From: Proteles cristata cristata
Taxonomy: Eukaryota > Chordata > Mammalia > Carnivora > Hyaenidae
Length of the DNA stretch: 64,000 nucleotides
Direction of reading: 5' to 3'
Assembly (NCBI GenBank): GCA_017311185.1
Contig: JAESUZ010001281.1
Coordinates: forward strand, 806,001 to 870,000
Made by a program: the position numbers and the translations under genes
Shown: one piece after another, positions 33,303 to 44,186 of the stretch
How positions within the stretch are numbered: position 1 is the first letter of the stretch
Layout: each line of letters begins with the position of its first letter
The notes under the pieces: generated by a model
Seen by the model: the letters and a program-made list of their open reading frames with translations, nothing else
The model's database searches: none
Told to the model about the DNA's origin: nothing

Positions 33303-33424
33303 GTCACAACTACTGCTCGGTGAACAACGGTGGCTGCACCCACCTCTGCCTGGCTACCCCCGGAAGCAGGACCTGCCGTTGCCCTGACAACACCCAGGGA
33401 GTTGACTGCATCGAGCGGAAATGA
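33303..33424 (+). CDS. NID1: NID1 terminal coding exon: last EGF-like domain and stop
   Basis: The exon follows CTGCCTTTTCCAG, entering in phase 1. It encodes [34 protein letters not shown] and ends IERK before TGA at 33422-33424. All six EGF cysteines are present. The C-terminus matches the length expected for nidogen-1. Confidence 0.97.
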
Positions 33425-35400
33425 AGACGAGAAGGCCTCATTCCCTCGGCAGGTACTCAGCATCACCCTACTTGAAAGGGTCCAGACTGAAAACTGTCCG
33501 ACCTGGTGGCCACCAGGCCCAGGTCCTACCCAGCCGGAGCCCCGACAGCGTTCCCCTCTGTTCCCCAAAACATATGCCCTGGGGTTCTGGAATGGGAAAG
33601 CCCCTTCTCCCTATGCAAAGACAGAAAACCCCCTGACTCCAACCCTCAGATGAACAGACACAGCCCCCGAGTGAGGATTATGTGCCCACTCCAGTGCTCT
33701 GGAAACTGTGCCCAGTTTATCCCCCCAGTGATGGGCAGGGCCTGCCCAGGCATGAGCCGGCCCCTCCTCTGTGGCCTCATAAGCTCAGCCTCACTCTGAG
33801 TCGCCCACCATCTTGTAACTCCCTGACACGCCAGCCAGGGCCGCCTGGGCCAGGCTGTGAATGAAGGAGGGAGTTAACCCTCCCACTCATTTTTCTCTTG
33901 GTGCTCTGATTTCCCTCCCCACACTCCTGGCTTTTTACTCCTGTACCACCTGCATCCTGCCCAAGGCCCCTGCTATAGTGAGCAAGCCCTGCCATTTTGT
34001 TCAAAACCCACCGTGTCTTCAGGCCACGTGGATACACATGGATGATCATGAGCAGTCCCTTCCAGATACGTTACTGGCATTTCGGCAGCAGCCCTGGGGA
34101 GGTAGGCAAAGCCTTCAATCAAGGGAGTGCCCAGTGGTAGGAATTTCAACGTGTAGAGTCGGGTTTTGAGGACGTAGATTCTTTGGATGTGCCTTAAATT
34201 ACACCAGTGGTTACCGAACTGTTCCACTTTGCCCAAAGCACCTGGATCTGAACACCTGCTCCCTTGAGCAACATGGCCCCACTGCAGGCACCCAGGCCCA
34301 GCCTGCCCACTTCAGGCTTAGCTGGGGCTGGGACCGGGGACGACCCGTCTGTAGGTCTTCATCTCCCATCTCCACTGGTAAGAGCCAATCTACAGTCAGC
34401 ACGAGCCATGTCTCCTTTGTTTTCCCCTCTGTTCATGGCCCTTGCTGGCTGTGTTCCCATCTAAGAGGGCCAGAGTGAGTATTTATACTCCTGACCCAGA
34501 GTGAGTATTTGTACTCCTGACCCTTTATTGCTCACTGGTGTAATTAAAGGGACCACCACGAGATGTCACGTGTATGTTTCTCCAGTCTGTTTGGAAACAT
34601 CTCCTGGCCGTGCGAGCAGCTAAGTGTTATCTTTTTATCAGCTGTTGCCCAGAGATGCAAAACAATAGGAATTTTGGATTGAAAGTGAGGCATAAGGAGA
34701 TGGAGTCAGTAAAGACTGGGGTAAGGGAGTGGAGAAGGCTCAGCGGAAAGTGTCACAAAGCGGTTGATCAGGAGCAGGAGTGGAAAACCCAAGAGGAAAG
34801 GAGAGAGGAGGGTATTTAACAACAGCAAGAAGAAAAACTCTCCAAAGAGAAAATGGGACCTTTCTCTTGAGGAGATGGAAGGATTTGCCTGTGTTTCTCC
34901 TTGGGGAAGGGGTCCTTCCCCTTATCTGCAAACCTGAGTACACTCATCACCCCCCACAACCCGTACCCCTCCTCACTTTCTCCTCAAGTGCGATGGCTTC
35001 ACGGTGGAGCCTGGACCGGGAAGGAGCCTTGCCCCCTGAATGACTGGTGTTCCTTCTGAGAGCCAAATGCAATCCCGAGAATCACGCCGTTTGGGGAACC
35101 TGTGGGTCTTTTATCCAGCCCAGCCCCATGGATCAGTTTTGCCTTTATATATTTATCATTCCATATCAAGCCCTCTATATCAAATGTTCGTCATCATTTT
35201 GTATAATTTTTATAACTGTTTTATTCATTTTACTAGATTCATCCTAAAAGTTTTCAAATGGTAAATTCTTAAACTGTGGAAACCACTGAAGGTGCTTATT
35301 AACTGTTCCCCCCCAAGATTTTTACAAGTATTGGATGATTTCTTGAGTTTACAGTTGTATAAATATCAGTGCAGAAAATAAAATTTGTTTCTTAAAAAAA
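33425..35400 (+). other. NID1: NID1 3' UTR
   Basis: About 1.97 kb continues from the stop codon to the poly(A) signal at 35377-35382, close to the length I recall for mammalian NID1 3' UTRs. It is free of SINEs, unlike the introns, which supports its being mature-transcript sequence. It contains a 26-bp tandem duplication at 34472-34523 and an AT-rich distal end (35150-35270). The short ORFs within it are not supported. Confidence 0.85.
35377..35382 (+). terminator. NID1: Poly(A) signal AATAAA, proximal
   Basis: AATAAA followed 12-20 nt later by the expected cleavage window (TTTGTTTCTTAAAAAAA). Confidence 0.85.
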
Positions 35401-35417
35401 AACCTTTATCCTGTTTG

Positions 35418-35423
35418 AATAAA
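35418..35423 (+). terminator. NID1: Poly(A) signal AATAAA, distal
   Basis: A second AATAAA 41 nt after the first, followed by GTTTAATGTTGGGGG, a T/G-rich element. Either signal could be used. Confidence 0.6.
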
Positions 35424-35487
35424 GAAGTTTAATGTTGGGGGGCTGATTCGCAGTGAGTAGGTAGCCATTTAATAATCTGCAAAATCT

Positions 35488-35614
35488 TGGAGCATCTGGG
35501 AGACTCAGTGGGTTAAGTGTCCCAGTCTTGATTTTGGCTCAGGTCATGATCTCACAGTTCGTGGGTTTGAGAACTGCTTCGGGCTCTGCACTGACAGTGT
35601 GGAGCCTGCTTAGG

Positions 35615-35656
<42 letters not shown>

Positions 35657-35772
35657 CCCCTCTCCCTCTCCCTCTCCCTCTCTCTCCCCCACTTTCCTCT
35701 CTGCCCCTCCCCCACTTGTATGAGTGCACGCTCTCTCTCTCTCTCTCTCAAATAAATAAAACTCTTTAAAAA
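35488..35772 (+). mobile_element. Carnivore SINE with long CT expansion, sense
   Basis: AGCATCTGGGAGACTCAGTG to CAAATAAATAAAACTCTTTAAA. AATCTGCAAAATCT is duplicated at 35474-35487 and 35773-35786. A (CT)n run of about 38 bp occupies 35617-35655. Confidence 0.93.
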
Positions 35773-35784
35773 AATCTGCAAAAT

Positions 35785-36660
35785 CTGTGGAACCCCCTAT
35801 GTTACAAAGGGTAGTTTGTTTCCCACAAAAGACTTAGAGGCTTATTGAATTAAAAAATCATTCTACCAGGGACCCCAAACCATTCTTTTGGACATTTTTT
35901 CATGTTCTAGAAAACTGTCCTTAAACCACAGGCAGTGGAGTTTCCTAACTCAGTTCTGAAGATGAGCTGTGTTTCCCACCTACCCACCCTCACTTCCAGA
36001 AGGAACAAAGACTCTTTCCTGGGACTGACCACGGCCTGAGACCCCTGGGCTGTTCCACGGGGGCCCCTGGGTGGGCTGGGAATGGGGCTTTGACTTGGAC
36101 AGAGTGAAGGGGGCTCAGACGTTGCAGGCGGGATGCTCAGAGCTGCTGTCATAGGCAGAAGGGGACTGGTGCCCAAGGGCCTGCAGAGGACATGACAGCC
36201 TCCAAGGAGCCAGCAGCAGCCTGCCCACACGAGCTTCCTAAAGGGGACAGCCTCTGTGTGGGCGAAACCGTCCAGTGTTTTATTCTCATCATCAAACCTA
36301 GTTACGTAAAGGGGACCCCGGGCAGAAGGTAGAGTGGGGTGCTCCCAGAGCACCTCTGTGTGAAGATGAGGTCTGACCTGGCAAGAGGTGTCCGCGTGAA
36401 CTGCTCTGGACTCTTCTGGATGGAGGAGAACACAGCTGCACCCAGGGGAGAGTGTGATGAAGAGGGTGCTGAATTTTGGTCCGTTTCAGCTTTTCCGTTT
36501 GCCATCGTGCAGCCCCGCTGTGGGGCTGAGGGGACAGCAGCCCAAGTTCCTAGTGTGGCCTTGCTGGGGCCAGGGTGAGCCTCGTTCTCCAAAAATCGGG
36601 GTTGTGTGTTCTGATTGCTGACTGCTGCTTTTAAATGTTGGGGGCACCCAGCACATGGAA
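35785..36660. other. Intergenic, unique sequence
   Basis: No gene recognised; ORFs at 35907-36592 on the minus strand and 36339-36578 on the plus strand lack domains. Confidence 0.45.
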
Positions 36661-36664
36661 AAAG

Positions 36665-38058
36665 TCTTCAGGACCTTAGATTTTACAATGATTTCTTGTA
36701 TATGACACGAAAAGCCCAAACCTCAAAAGAAAAACAAATAGATTGGTCTTCATCAAAATTAAAAACTTTTGTGCATCAAAGGACGCAATTAAGAAAGCAA
36801 AAAGACAGCCGTGCCACGGAAGTGGAGAAACTATTTGCAAATTCTGGTTAATATCCAGAATATATAAAGAACTACAACTCACCAATGACCATAACAAAAA
36901 CAACCCAATTCAGAAGTGAACAGAGAGTTGAATAAACATTTTTGTCAAAGGAAATCTACAAATGGCCAATAAGCAGGCAGAAAGATGCTCAACGTCATTA
37001 ATTGTTAGGGAAATGCAAGTCAGAAGCACAATTAGATATCACTCCACACCAATTAGGATGGCTATCAGAAAACAAAAACAAGCAAGTAAGCAAACAAACA
37101 AAGACTGGAAAGTAAGTGTTGAGGAGGATTTGGAAAACGGAAGCCTTGTGCATACCCAGTGGGAATGCAGAATGCTGCAGCAGAACAGAAGACAGCCTCT
37201 GTGGTTCCTCAAAAAGTTGAACAGAAAATTACAATACTTCTGGGGCGCCCGGGTGGCTCGGTCGGGGAGGCATCTGACTTCGGCTCAGGTCATGATCTCG
37301 TGATTCATGAGTTTGAGCCCGACATCCAGCTCTCTGCTGTCAGCACGGAGCCCACTTTGGATCCTCTGTCTGCCTCTCTCTCTCTGCCTCCCCCCCACAA
37401 TAAACACTATAAAAAGAAAGAAAGAAAAAAGAAAATTACCATAACTTCTAGGTAGACACCCAAAGGAATTGAAAGCAGGGGCTCAAATGGAAACTTGTTC
37501 ACCAGCGTTCATGGTGTCCTGTTCACCTACACCAAAGGCGAAAACTACCCAGGAGGCCATCAGCAGATTAAAGGATAAATAAAATGTGTTGTACTCATAC
37601 AATGAAATATTCAGCTATAAAAAGGTTCCAAGAACATAGATGAAGTCATTATGCTAAGTGAAATAAGCCAGACACAAATGAACAAATATTGTATGATTCC
37701 ACATATGTGAGGTACCTCGAATAGCCAAATTCACAGAGATGGGAAAGCAGATGAGAGATTAGCAGAGAGATTACTAGGGCTGGTAGCAGGGGGAATAGAA
37801 AGTTAATGCTTAATGGTTTCAGAGTTTTTATTTACGGTAATGAACCAGTTGGGGATGTAAATGGTGGTGATGGCCGCACAGCACTGGGAATATAATTAAT
37901 GCCACTGAATCACATGCTTAAAAAGTTAAAATGACAAATTTTCCATTACATGTATATTCTACCACACCTTCTAAAAATTAATAATGTAATATACCAAGAG
38001 CCATTAAATGTGTACTTTAAGTGAATTGTATGACATGTGAATTATATATCAATAAAGC
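36665..38058 (+). mobile_element. L1 ORF2 3' end and 3' UTR, sense, split by SINE
   Basis: AGATTGGTCTTCATCAAAATT, CTACAAATGGCCAATAAGCA, TAGACACCCAAAGGAATTGAAAGC and AAATAAGCCAGACACAAATG follow L1 order. Reading frames carry stops, so this is a fossil. It is interrupted at 37241-37430. Confidence 0.85.
37241..37430 (+). mobile_element. Carnivore SINE, sense, inside L1
   Basis: GGGCGCCCGGGTGGCTCGGTC to CCCACAATAAACACTATAAA. GAAAATTACAATACTTCT and GAAAATTACCATAACTTCT flank it. Confidence 0.9.
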
Positions 38059-38220
38059 TTTTTTTTTTTAATTTGAAAGAGAGAGAGAGGGAGTGTGGGT
38101 GGGACAGAGAGGCGGAGGGAGAGAGAGAACAGACATGGGGCTCGATCCCACAGCCCAGGGATTGCCCTGAGCCAAAATCAAGAGTTAGATGTTCAACCAG
38201 CTGAGCCACCCAGGTGCCAC
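38059..38220 (-). mobile_element. Carnivore SINE, antisense
   Basis: CTTTTTTTTTTAATTTGAAAG to GAGCCACCCAGGTGCCAC; AAAGCTT on both sides. Confidence 0.88.
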
Positions 38221-38456
38221 AAAGCTTATTTTTCGAAAGATCACTGTAATTAAAACAAGAAAAAAAAGCTTGTTACCAAAGGTTGTCAAAATGCTGATCA
38301 CTTTTGTAGTTGGCTATATTCTTTAGATTCCAAGATTTTAGTCTAGGTACTTCTGTGAAAAGATTTTGCAAATAGCACTAAGGTTATTAACTACCTTAAA
38401 ACAGGGGGATTCTTTATCCTGCACAATGCATATGGGCCCTAAAAACCAGAAGAGGA

Positions 38457-38665
38457 GAAGCGCGTGGATGGCTCAGTCGGTTGCTGACTTGGGCTCAGGT
38501 CATGATCTCATAGTTTGTGGTTTTGAGCCCCGTGTCAGGCTCTGATGACAGCTCAGAGCCTGGAACCTGCTTCAGATTCTGTATCTCTGTCTCTCTCTAC
38601 CCCTCCTCTGCTCATGCTCTGTCTCTCTCTGTCTCTCAAAAATAAATGTTAAAAAAAATTTTTTT
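38457..38665 (+). mobile_element. Carnivore SINE, sense
   Basis: AGCGCGTGGATGGCTCAGTC, TAGTTTGTGGTTTTGAGCCC and AAAAATAAATGTTAAAAAAA. Confidence 0.9.
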
Positions 38666-38869
38666 AAATAAAAACATAAAGCCAGAATGCAGAAGAATCA
38701 ATCAACTTTAAGGCAAAAACAGAAAGCAGCCAAGATGAGGCTGAAGGGTAGGAAGGACCCGACTGAACATTGGGGTCTTCAAAATGGAAGAAGGCAGTTA
38801 TGAGCAAAGGAGCAAGGTTACCTCTACAAGCTGAAAACAACTCCTGGAAAGCAATCAGCAAATTGGGAC
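38666..38869. other. Intergenic, unassigned
   Basis: No recognised feature. Confidence 0.4.
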
Positions 38870-39135
38870 CTCGGTCCTACAACCACAAGGAACCGGGTCC
38901 TGCTATAACCTGAAGGGGCCTGGAGGCGGGTTCTAACCTAGAGCCTCCAGAAAGAGGCGGAGCCCTGCAGACATCACAGTCAGGCCCTGGGAGACCCTCA
39001 GCAGAGGACCCACCTGAGCTACAAGGTTCTAGTCTTCTCATCTCCTCAGCTGTGAGATCTTCCACGGTAGAGTTTTATGTCATAGAATGTGGGGTATTTG
39101 TTACACAGCAACAGAAACCTGATACACTGTTGCAG
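38870..39135 (+). mobile_element. Ancient LTR (MaLR-like), partial
   Basis: CTACAACCACAAGGAACCGGG, AGCCTCCAGAAAGAGGC, GAGACCCTCAGCAGAGGACC and ATTTGTTACACAGCAACAGAAACC follow the order of an old MaLR LTR 3' half. Confidence 0.6.
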
Positions 39136-39880
39136 CTGGGTGTTGGTATATGGGATTATGCCAGATACTTTCCATTTGTCATCCACTCTCCCCATCCTGA
39201 TCTGAACCCCAGGAGGCCAGACCACATGGACGACCTCTACAGCTCCCTTGCCCCCTGGCTTCCTAGCAAGCAGAGGAGGGAAAGAAGAGAGTGGAAACAG
39301 ATCTGTGCCACCCTCTCCCTCCCTGCTGAGTCTCCCTCCCAGGACTAGCTGTATCTCTTGACCAGAGGTGTCAGCCCCTCTCCAGGAGTCCCCTCCCCAC
39401 ACCCACCAGTAGTCTCAAAACCACTTCCTCCCCTGGTCTCTCTGGGGGGTCAGGGAGGTAACACCTCAGGCTGGCTCCCCTCACCCCAACCATAACTGAA
39501 ACCGCTCAAATTATCCTAATGCGAGCACACCGCCTATGAGACCCTAACTGACCCAGGAGTTCCTAATGCTGTGATCTCTACTTTTGAGTATGTCTGTCTG
39601 TATTTTCGTTCCAAAAAAAAATTTTTTTTAAGTTAAAGTCTGTCTCATGATCATCTCACATATACCTGTGTCCCATTAGGATACATGTTACAGTGTACCT
39701 AGTGGGTATGAATTATACAGATGTACAAAGAAATGTGCCGAAAAACTCCGATTTCTCCCATAGCTGGTTGTGATTTCCAGAGCCCTGTGTTGGCAGACAG
39801 CTCACTCTGGGGGCATTCCAGGTCCTCGCAGTGATTTCTCCGTCACCCTGGGTCCTTCCTCAGGGGTCTCCTTCAGACCC
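39136..39880. other. Intergenic, unassigned
   Basis: No recognised gene or repeat; a poly-A/T patch lies at about 39615-39630. Confidence 0.4.
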
Positions 39881-40220
39881 CAGTCTAAAGTCTCTGCGGC
39901 TTGGGGACCTGCTACTGAGGGCGCCCCCAGCCCAGCCCTCATGGTCTTAGGCTGGCCTCGAACCCCCAGCGGTGATGCCCGGGCTTGGCGGCTCGGCTTC
40001 GCGGGGTCTCTCTGTGGCTCTTGGAGCCCCATGGCCCTTACGGGTCACTCTGTAGCCTTGTCACCCCGCTGGGGCCGGCGGGCCTCCTTGGGCCGCAGGG
40101 ACTCCCTCAGCCCTCCCTGCAGCAGGGGTGAGGTGTGCTCCGGTAGTGAGTGCGCCGCCCCTGCGGGGGTCCATGCCCCCACTTACAGGCTCAGCCCTCC
40201 CTCCAGAGTGAGTGGGCCCG
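39880..40220. promoter_or_regulatory. Orphan GC/CpG-rich patch
   Basis: Many CpGs cluster in about 340 bp (GGCGGCTCGGCTTCGCGGGG, CCGCTGGGGCCGGCGGG and others) in an otherwise CpG-poor intergenic region. A 167-aa + strand ORF (39770-40273) covers it but shows no domain. It may be a small CpG island of an unannotated transcript or an enhancer. Confidence 0.35.
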
Positions 40221-40480
40221 TCCAGGGGGCCGCTGCCTTCTTCTTTTTACCTCACCCCTCCCCTCTGCTCTGAGCTCTCCTGGGGGACGTGGGGGACGGT
40301 GGGGGAGGGGAGATCCTCGGCCTGAAGGCATGGCCTTGCACGTCTTTTCTGGCTTACAGTCTGGTTCAGACGACCCTGAGAACAGCCCTCCTGGGAGCTA
40401 ACGGAGTCTGGGTGGCTTGTCTGTAAGGCAGGAGTCCTTGGCACACCCCGTGGTCGATGCCTCGAATGGTCCATTTACCC

Positions 40481-40481
<1 letters not shown>

Positions 40482-40539
<58 letters not shown>
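40482..40539. repeat. (CA)n microsatellite, about 29 units
   Basis: Uninterrupted CA repeat, likely polymorphic. Confidence 0.97.
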
Positions 40540-40541
<2 letters not shown>

Positions 40542-41770
40542 AAGTAAATAAATTTCTAAAGATTAAAAAAAAATAAGACAACAACCAGAGTTAAGAGATT
40601 TAAGGGCCAAAAAGTCTTAAAGAACTGGCTCTATGGTTGGCTTCCTGTTTGCTTGGAGCGTAGGTGGAATAGCCGAGCCTCAGTGGCAGCCTGAGCGGGA
40701 CTCTAGGCTCCCCACGTGGGCGGGTCTTCTCAAAGGCAATTCCAGAAGAGACCACTAGAGGGCAGGAAAAGCCTCAATGTTGGCTTGGCTGGTGGGGGCG
40801 GGGTGGAGATTGAGGCTCACAGGCCTGGAGGCCCAGATGACTTCCCCAAACGTTATCAGGGGCTCACGCTTTCCCATCTTGCTCTAGAACTTTCCCAATA
40901 TTGGTTAGTTGCTTCATCTGCTACCAAAGGAAATCTAAATGTCACAATTTCTGGGTGTACACAAGCCTGTGCAATTTAAATGCAGATTCCACACCCACCA
41001 CCCACCACCATCCCCCACCCGCACCCCAGCCCCGGGTGGTTCCTCCCAAAGTCTTCTCTTTCTCAGTAAACATTTACAGATGTCTGTGGTGCCTGGTCCC
41101 GCCCCCGACCCCCCCACCCTCCTTCGGCAATGCGCTCAGCATTGTGAGGAATACACCGAAGTGTTGCGAAGTGTACTTCCGTGCACAAGGAAGTGCATTC
41201 ATGCCTCCAGGGACCAGGTTCCTAGTGTATCCAAGTGGAGAATGACCCAGAATTCCAGAAAAGTCAGGTCCCATGCAAGTAAGACACAGTCCTCACCCAG
41301 CAAGCGTGTACCGGATGGTGTGAAATGATTGTCTCAAATAATAAGGACTTTAGAGAGGGGAGCTCAGTAAGAAGCTCTCATTTGATGAATGTAAATAGCA
41401 AAGTGAATTCCCCCCTCACAATAACCTCGTGAAGTAGAATTTATCTACCCATTGCGCAAGTCAGGAAACTGAGGCCCAAAGTGACATAACTTGGCAAAGG
41501 TCAGTCAGCCAGTAAATATCACAGCAGAACCCACCTCCGGATCTGGTTTGCTCTATAGGCCACACCGAACACATCCTTCCCACAGGCCTTTTCACAAAGT
41601 GTTTTAAACAGAAAGTGGTTTTTTTTTTACCGTATCTTACTTTTATGTCTTTGTGTTTAACACATTTTACACTTAGAAAATTAGAAAGTCAAGGTAAGGC
41701 ACAAGAAAAGGAAATCACCATAAAGCTCACTATTTAGCAATCACCCCATTCTTACATTGATCTCTTATCC
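40540..41770. other. Intergenic, with antisense MIR
   Basis: About 41395-41560 is an antisense MIR (GGAAACTGAGGCCCAAAGTG). A CCACCC-rich tract lies at 40990-41030. No gene recognised. Confidence 0.45.
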
Positions 41771-41779
41771 CAGAAATGT

Positions 41780-42085
41780 AAACTCACTCACACAAACAAA
41801 ACTGTGTTATATGTATTTTGCAAAATGTATGTAACAAAAAATGGGATCGTGATAAATATACTTTTTGGTATTTTTGTCTTCTATTTAAATGAATGTGCAT
41901 ATGACCATCACTTTTAATGTCCGCATGGTATTATATACTGTGAAGGGACAATCAACTCTCATAAGCCCTCTTATTGAAAAACATTTTGGACGTTTCATTG
42001 TTTTTCTTCTTTCTTTTTTTTCTGTGGCAAATAACAATTAACACCCTGGTACTTATATTAAAGTGTCCTTATTCATTTCTCTAGA
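41780..42085 (-). mobile_element. Old L1 fragment, antisense
   Basis: TGGGATCGTGATAAATATAC, GCATGGTATTATATACTG and CATTTTGGACGTTTCATTG resemble reversed old L1 3' sequence. Borders are approximate. Confidence 0.45.
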
Positions 42086-42113
42086 ATAAGACTTGCTGTT
42101 ATGGAAAATTTTA

Positions 42114-42316
42114 GGGGTGCCTGGGTGGCTCAGTCCATTAAGCATCCGACTTCGGCTCAGGTCTTGATCTCGTGTTTGTGGGTTCGAGCCCCGTGTTGGG
42201 CCCTGTGCTGACAGCTCAGAGCCTGGAGTCTGCTTCAGATTCTGTGTCGCCCTCTCTCTCAGTCCCTCCCCCACTCCCTCCAATTCTCTATCAAAAATAA
42301 GTAAACATTAAAATTT
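42114..42316 (+). mobile_element. Carnivore SINE, sense
   Basis: GGGGTGCCTGGGTGGCTCAG to AAAAATAAGTAAACATTAAA. Confidence 0.92.
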
Positions 42317-42544
42317 TTAAAATAAAGTTAATTAGCCTTTTGTCATGTATATGGAAAATAATATATCCCAGGGATGTTTGGTTTTTGTTTTTTGGGTTTC
42401 TTTATCTTACGGAAGATTTTAATCTATATGTACTCAATTCCTGCCTACTCTACTACTCCATGTGCATCTCTGAGCAGTGTGAACTAGGATAAAAGCAGCG
42501 GCCTACAAGTCCTGAGGCCGAGCACGTCCAAACTCGGCCCTGTG

Positions 42545-42935
42545 GCAGGTGGCCTATTTCAAGATGACTACCACACTGTCTCCCATCCCATGTATTCTCA
42601 CAGTTTTGTGTTGATGTTATGTCGGCACTTCTCCCATCAAGACGTAGGGCCTATGTTCCCTCTCTTTGAATCTCAAGAAGCCTGTGGCTACAAACCAGAG
42701 GGTTTCAAAGTAAAACAGCTTCTCGTGGGCCCACTGGAGTCTCTCTAGGAGCCCAGCCTCCATGATGTGCAGAAGCTCAGGCCACATGGGGACACCGTGC
42801 GTAGGTGTCTGGCCTGGCAGCCCCTGCCGAGGCCCCAGCCTACAGCCAAGCATCAGCCACCAGATGTTCAGGTGCAGGACCTCCCCAGGGACTCCAGCCG
42901 AGCCATTGTCTAACAGCAACCCCCAGGAACTAGCC
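42545..42935. mobile_element. Possible ancient LTR fragment
   Basis: GGTTTCAAAGTAAAACAGCTTCTC, GGAGCCCAGCCTCCATGATG and CATCAGCCACCAGATGTTCAGG have the look of an old LTR internal order. Assignment is weak. Confidence 0.35.
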
Positions 42936-43737
42936 CGGTGGCCCTAGTCAACCCTCTGTTGTCAGCCATGTTTGAAATCAGAGCCTCTGAGTCTGGGATC
43001 AGGCAGTAAGTATTCTCTTACACCTCTTTGTAAGTGATTCTGATGTGCAGCAAGGTTTCTGGGGAAGAAAAGGAACCTTAGGAAATTCTGACAGGGATCT
43101 GGTTGATCCATAGATCAATTCGGAGAGAATCACCATCTTAATAACACTGAAGCTTCCAATCCATCCATGTGGACTGGCTCTCCATTTATTTAAGAACTGC
43201 AATTCCGGAGCAACCATTGCACTCTGGTCCTTAGCCTAAATCATGTATATAATCTGTATTTTACTGATGTGTCATCTGGGCCCAGAGAGGGTAGGACACC
43301 TGTCAAGACCACACAGCTAGCATGCCAGGACTCTGAGCTGGATATGTCCAACACTATTTCCACTTCATTCTGTTGCCTCTTCTCACTACTAAGGAGGCTG
43401 ACACCCTCAGCCAGTTCTGGTTTAGGGCATTTCATCCGTATAATCAGTTCCCTTTAAAAAGAGATGAAGGATTGATAAAAACAAAAGGAAGGTCGGGTTA
43501 TCTACAGTAACATGAGAATATGTCCAAAATGCAGAGAGTAAGTGAATAAGGAAGCCACAGAACACTGTGTACCCTACCTACTACCTGTTCTTCCACAATC
43601 AAGGATGTGTATTTACACTTGGGGAAGGCGTGGAGGGAGACACAAGAAATTTTTCACTGTGGTTCAGGGGCGGGGGCGGGGTGGGGTTAGTGAGAAGGAT
43701 TTTAATTTTACATTGTACAGACTATCCTCTACTGTCT
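42936..43737. other. Intergenic, with antisense MIR
   Basis: About 43245-43340 is an antisense MIR (CAAGACCACACAGCTAGC). The rest is unassigned; a GGGGCGGGGG run lies at 43670. Confidence 0.45.
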
Positions 43738-43947
43738 TAATTTTTTTAAAGGTTTATTTTTGAAAGAGAGCACATACAAGTGAGTGGGGGTGGGGGGTGG
43801 CGCAGAGAGAGGGAGACAAAATCTGAAGGAGGCTCCAGGCTCTGAGCTGTCGCACAGAGCCCAACACGGGGCTTGAACTCACAAGCTGTGAGATCATGAC
43901 CTGAGCCGAAGTTGGATGCTTAACTGACTGAGCCACCCAGGCAACCC
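43738..43947 (-). mobile_element. Carnivore SINE, antisense
   Basis: TTTTTTTAAAGGTTTATTTTTG to GAGCCACCCAGGCAACCC. It forms an inverted pair with the sense SINE at 43984, 36 bp away. Confidence 0.92.
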
Positions 43948-43983
43948 ATTGTCTCTGCTGTCTTTATAATGCTTTACTGTATG

Positions 43984-44186
43984 GGGCATCTGGGTGGCTC
44001 TGTCGGTTAAGCGTCCAAGTTTTGGTTTTGGCTCAGGTCCTGATCCCACGGTTTGTGGGTTCTAGCCCCATGTCAGGCTCTGTGCCGACGGTGAGGATCC
44101 TACTTGGGATTCTCCCTCTCTTTCCCTCTGCCCCTCCCCTGTGCCCTCTCTATCTCTCTCTCTCAAAAATAAACATAAAAAAAAGA
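43984..44186 (+). mobile_element. Carnivore SINE, sense
   Basis: GGGGCATCTGGGTGGCTCTG to CTCAAAAATAAACATAAAAA. Confidence 0.92.

Larger units (their letters stand above)
1111..35400 (+). other. NID1: NID1 gene, 3' half (11 terminal exons, introns, 3' UTR)
   Basis: Nidogen-1 is a secreted sulfated glycoprotein that bridges laminin gamma-1 and collagen IV/perlecan in basement membranes. Eleven exons on the + strand splice into one open frame of 1607 nt including the stop. Domain order read from translation is EGF, EGF, EGF, thyroglobulin type-1, YWTD beta-propeller, EGF, which is the C-terminal order of nidogens. Peptides such as KTRCQLEREHILGAAGA, FDCVDKMVYWTD and [18 protein letters not shown] match NID1 as I recall it and fit NID1 better than NID2. 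Intron phases are 1 at the four borders around the EGF and thyroglobulin exons, then 0, 1, 2, 1, 2, 1. The 5' half (signal peptide, NIDO domain, first EGFs, G2 barrel) lies outside the window. No frameshift or premature stop was found, so the locus looks functional. Confidence 0.97.

Noticed and set aside
1111..33424. NID2 instead of NID1
   Set aside because: Single thyroglobulin domain exon and peptide details ([35 protein letters not shown]) fit NID1 as I recall it; NID2 has two thyroglobulin domains.
35539..35781. ORF coding RERERE repeats
   Set aside because: It is the (CT)n/(GA)n expansion of a SINE read through; there are many of these SINE-shadow ORFs across the window.
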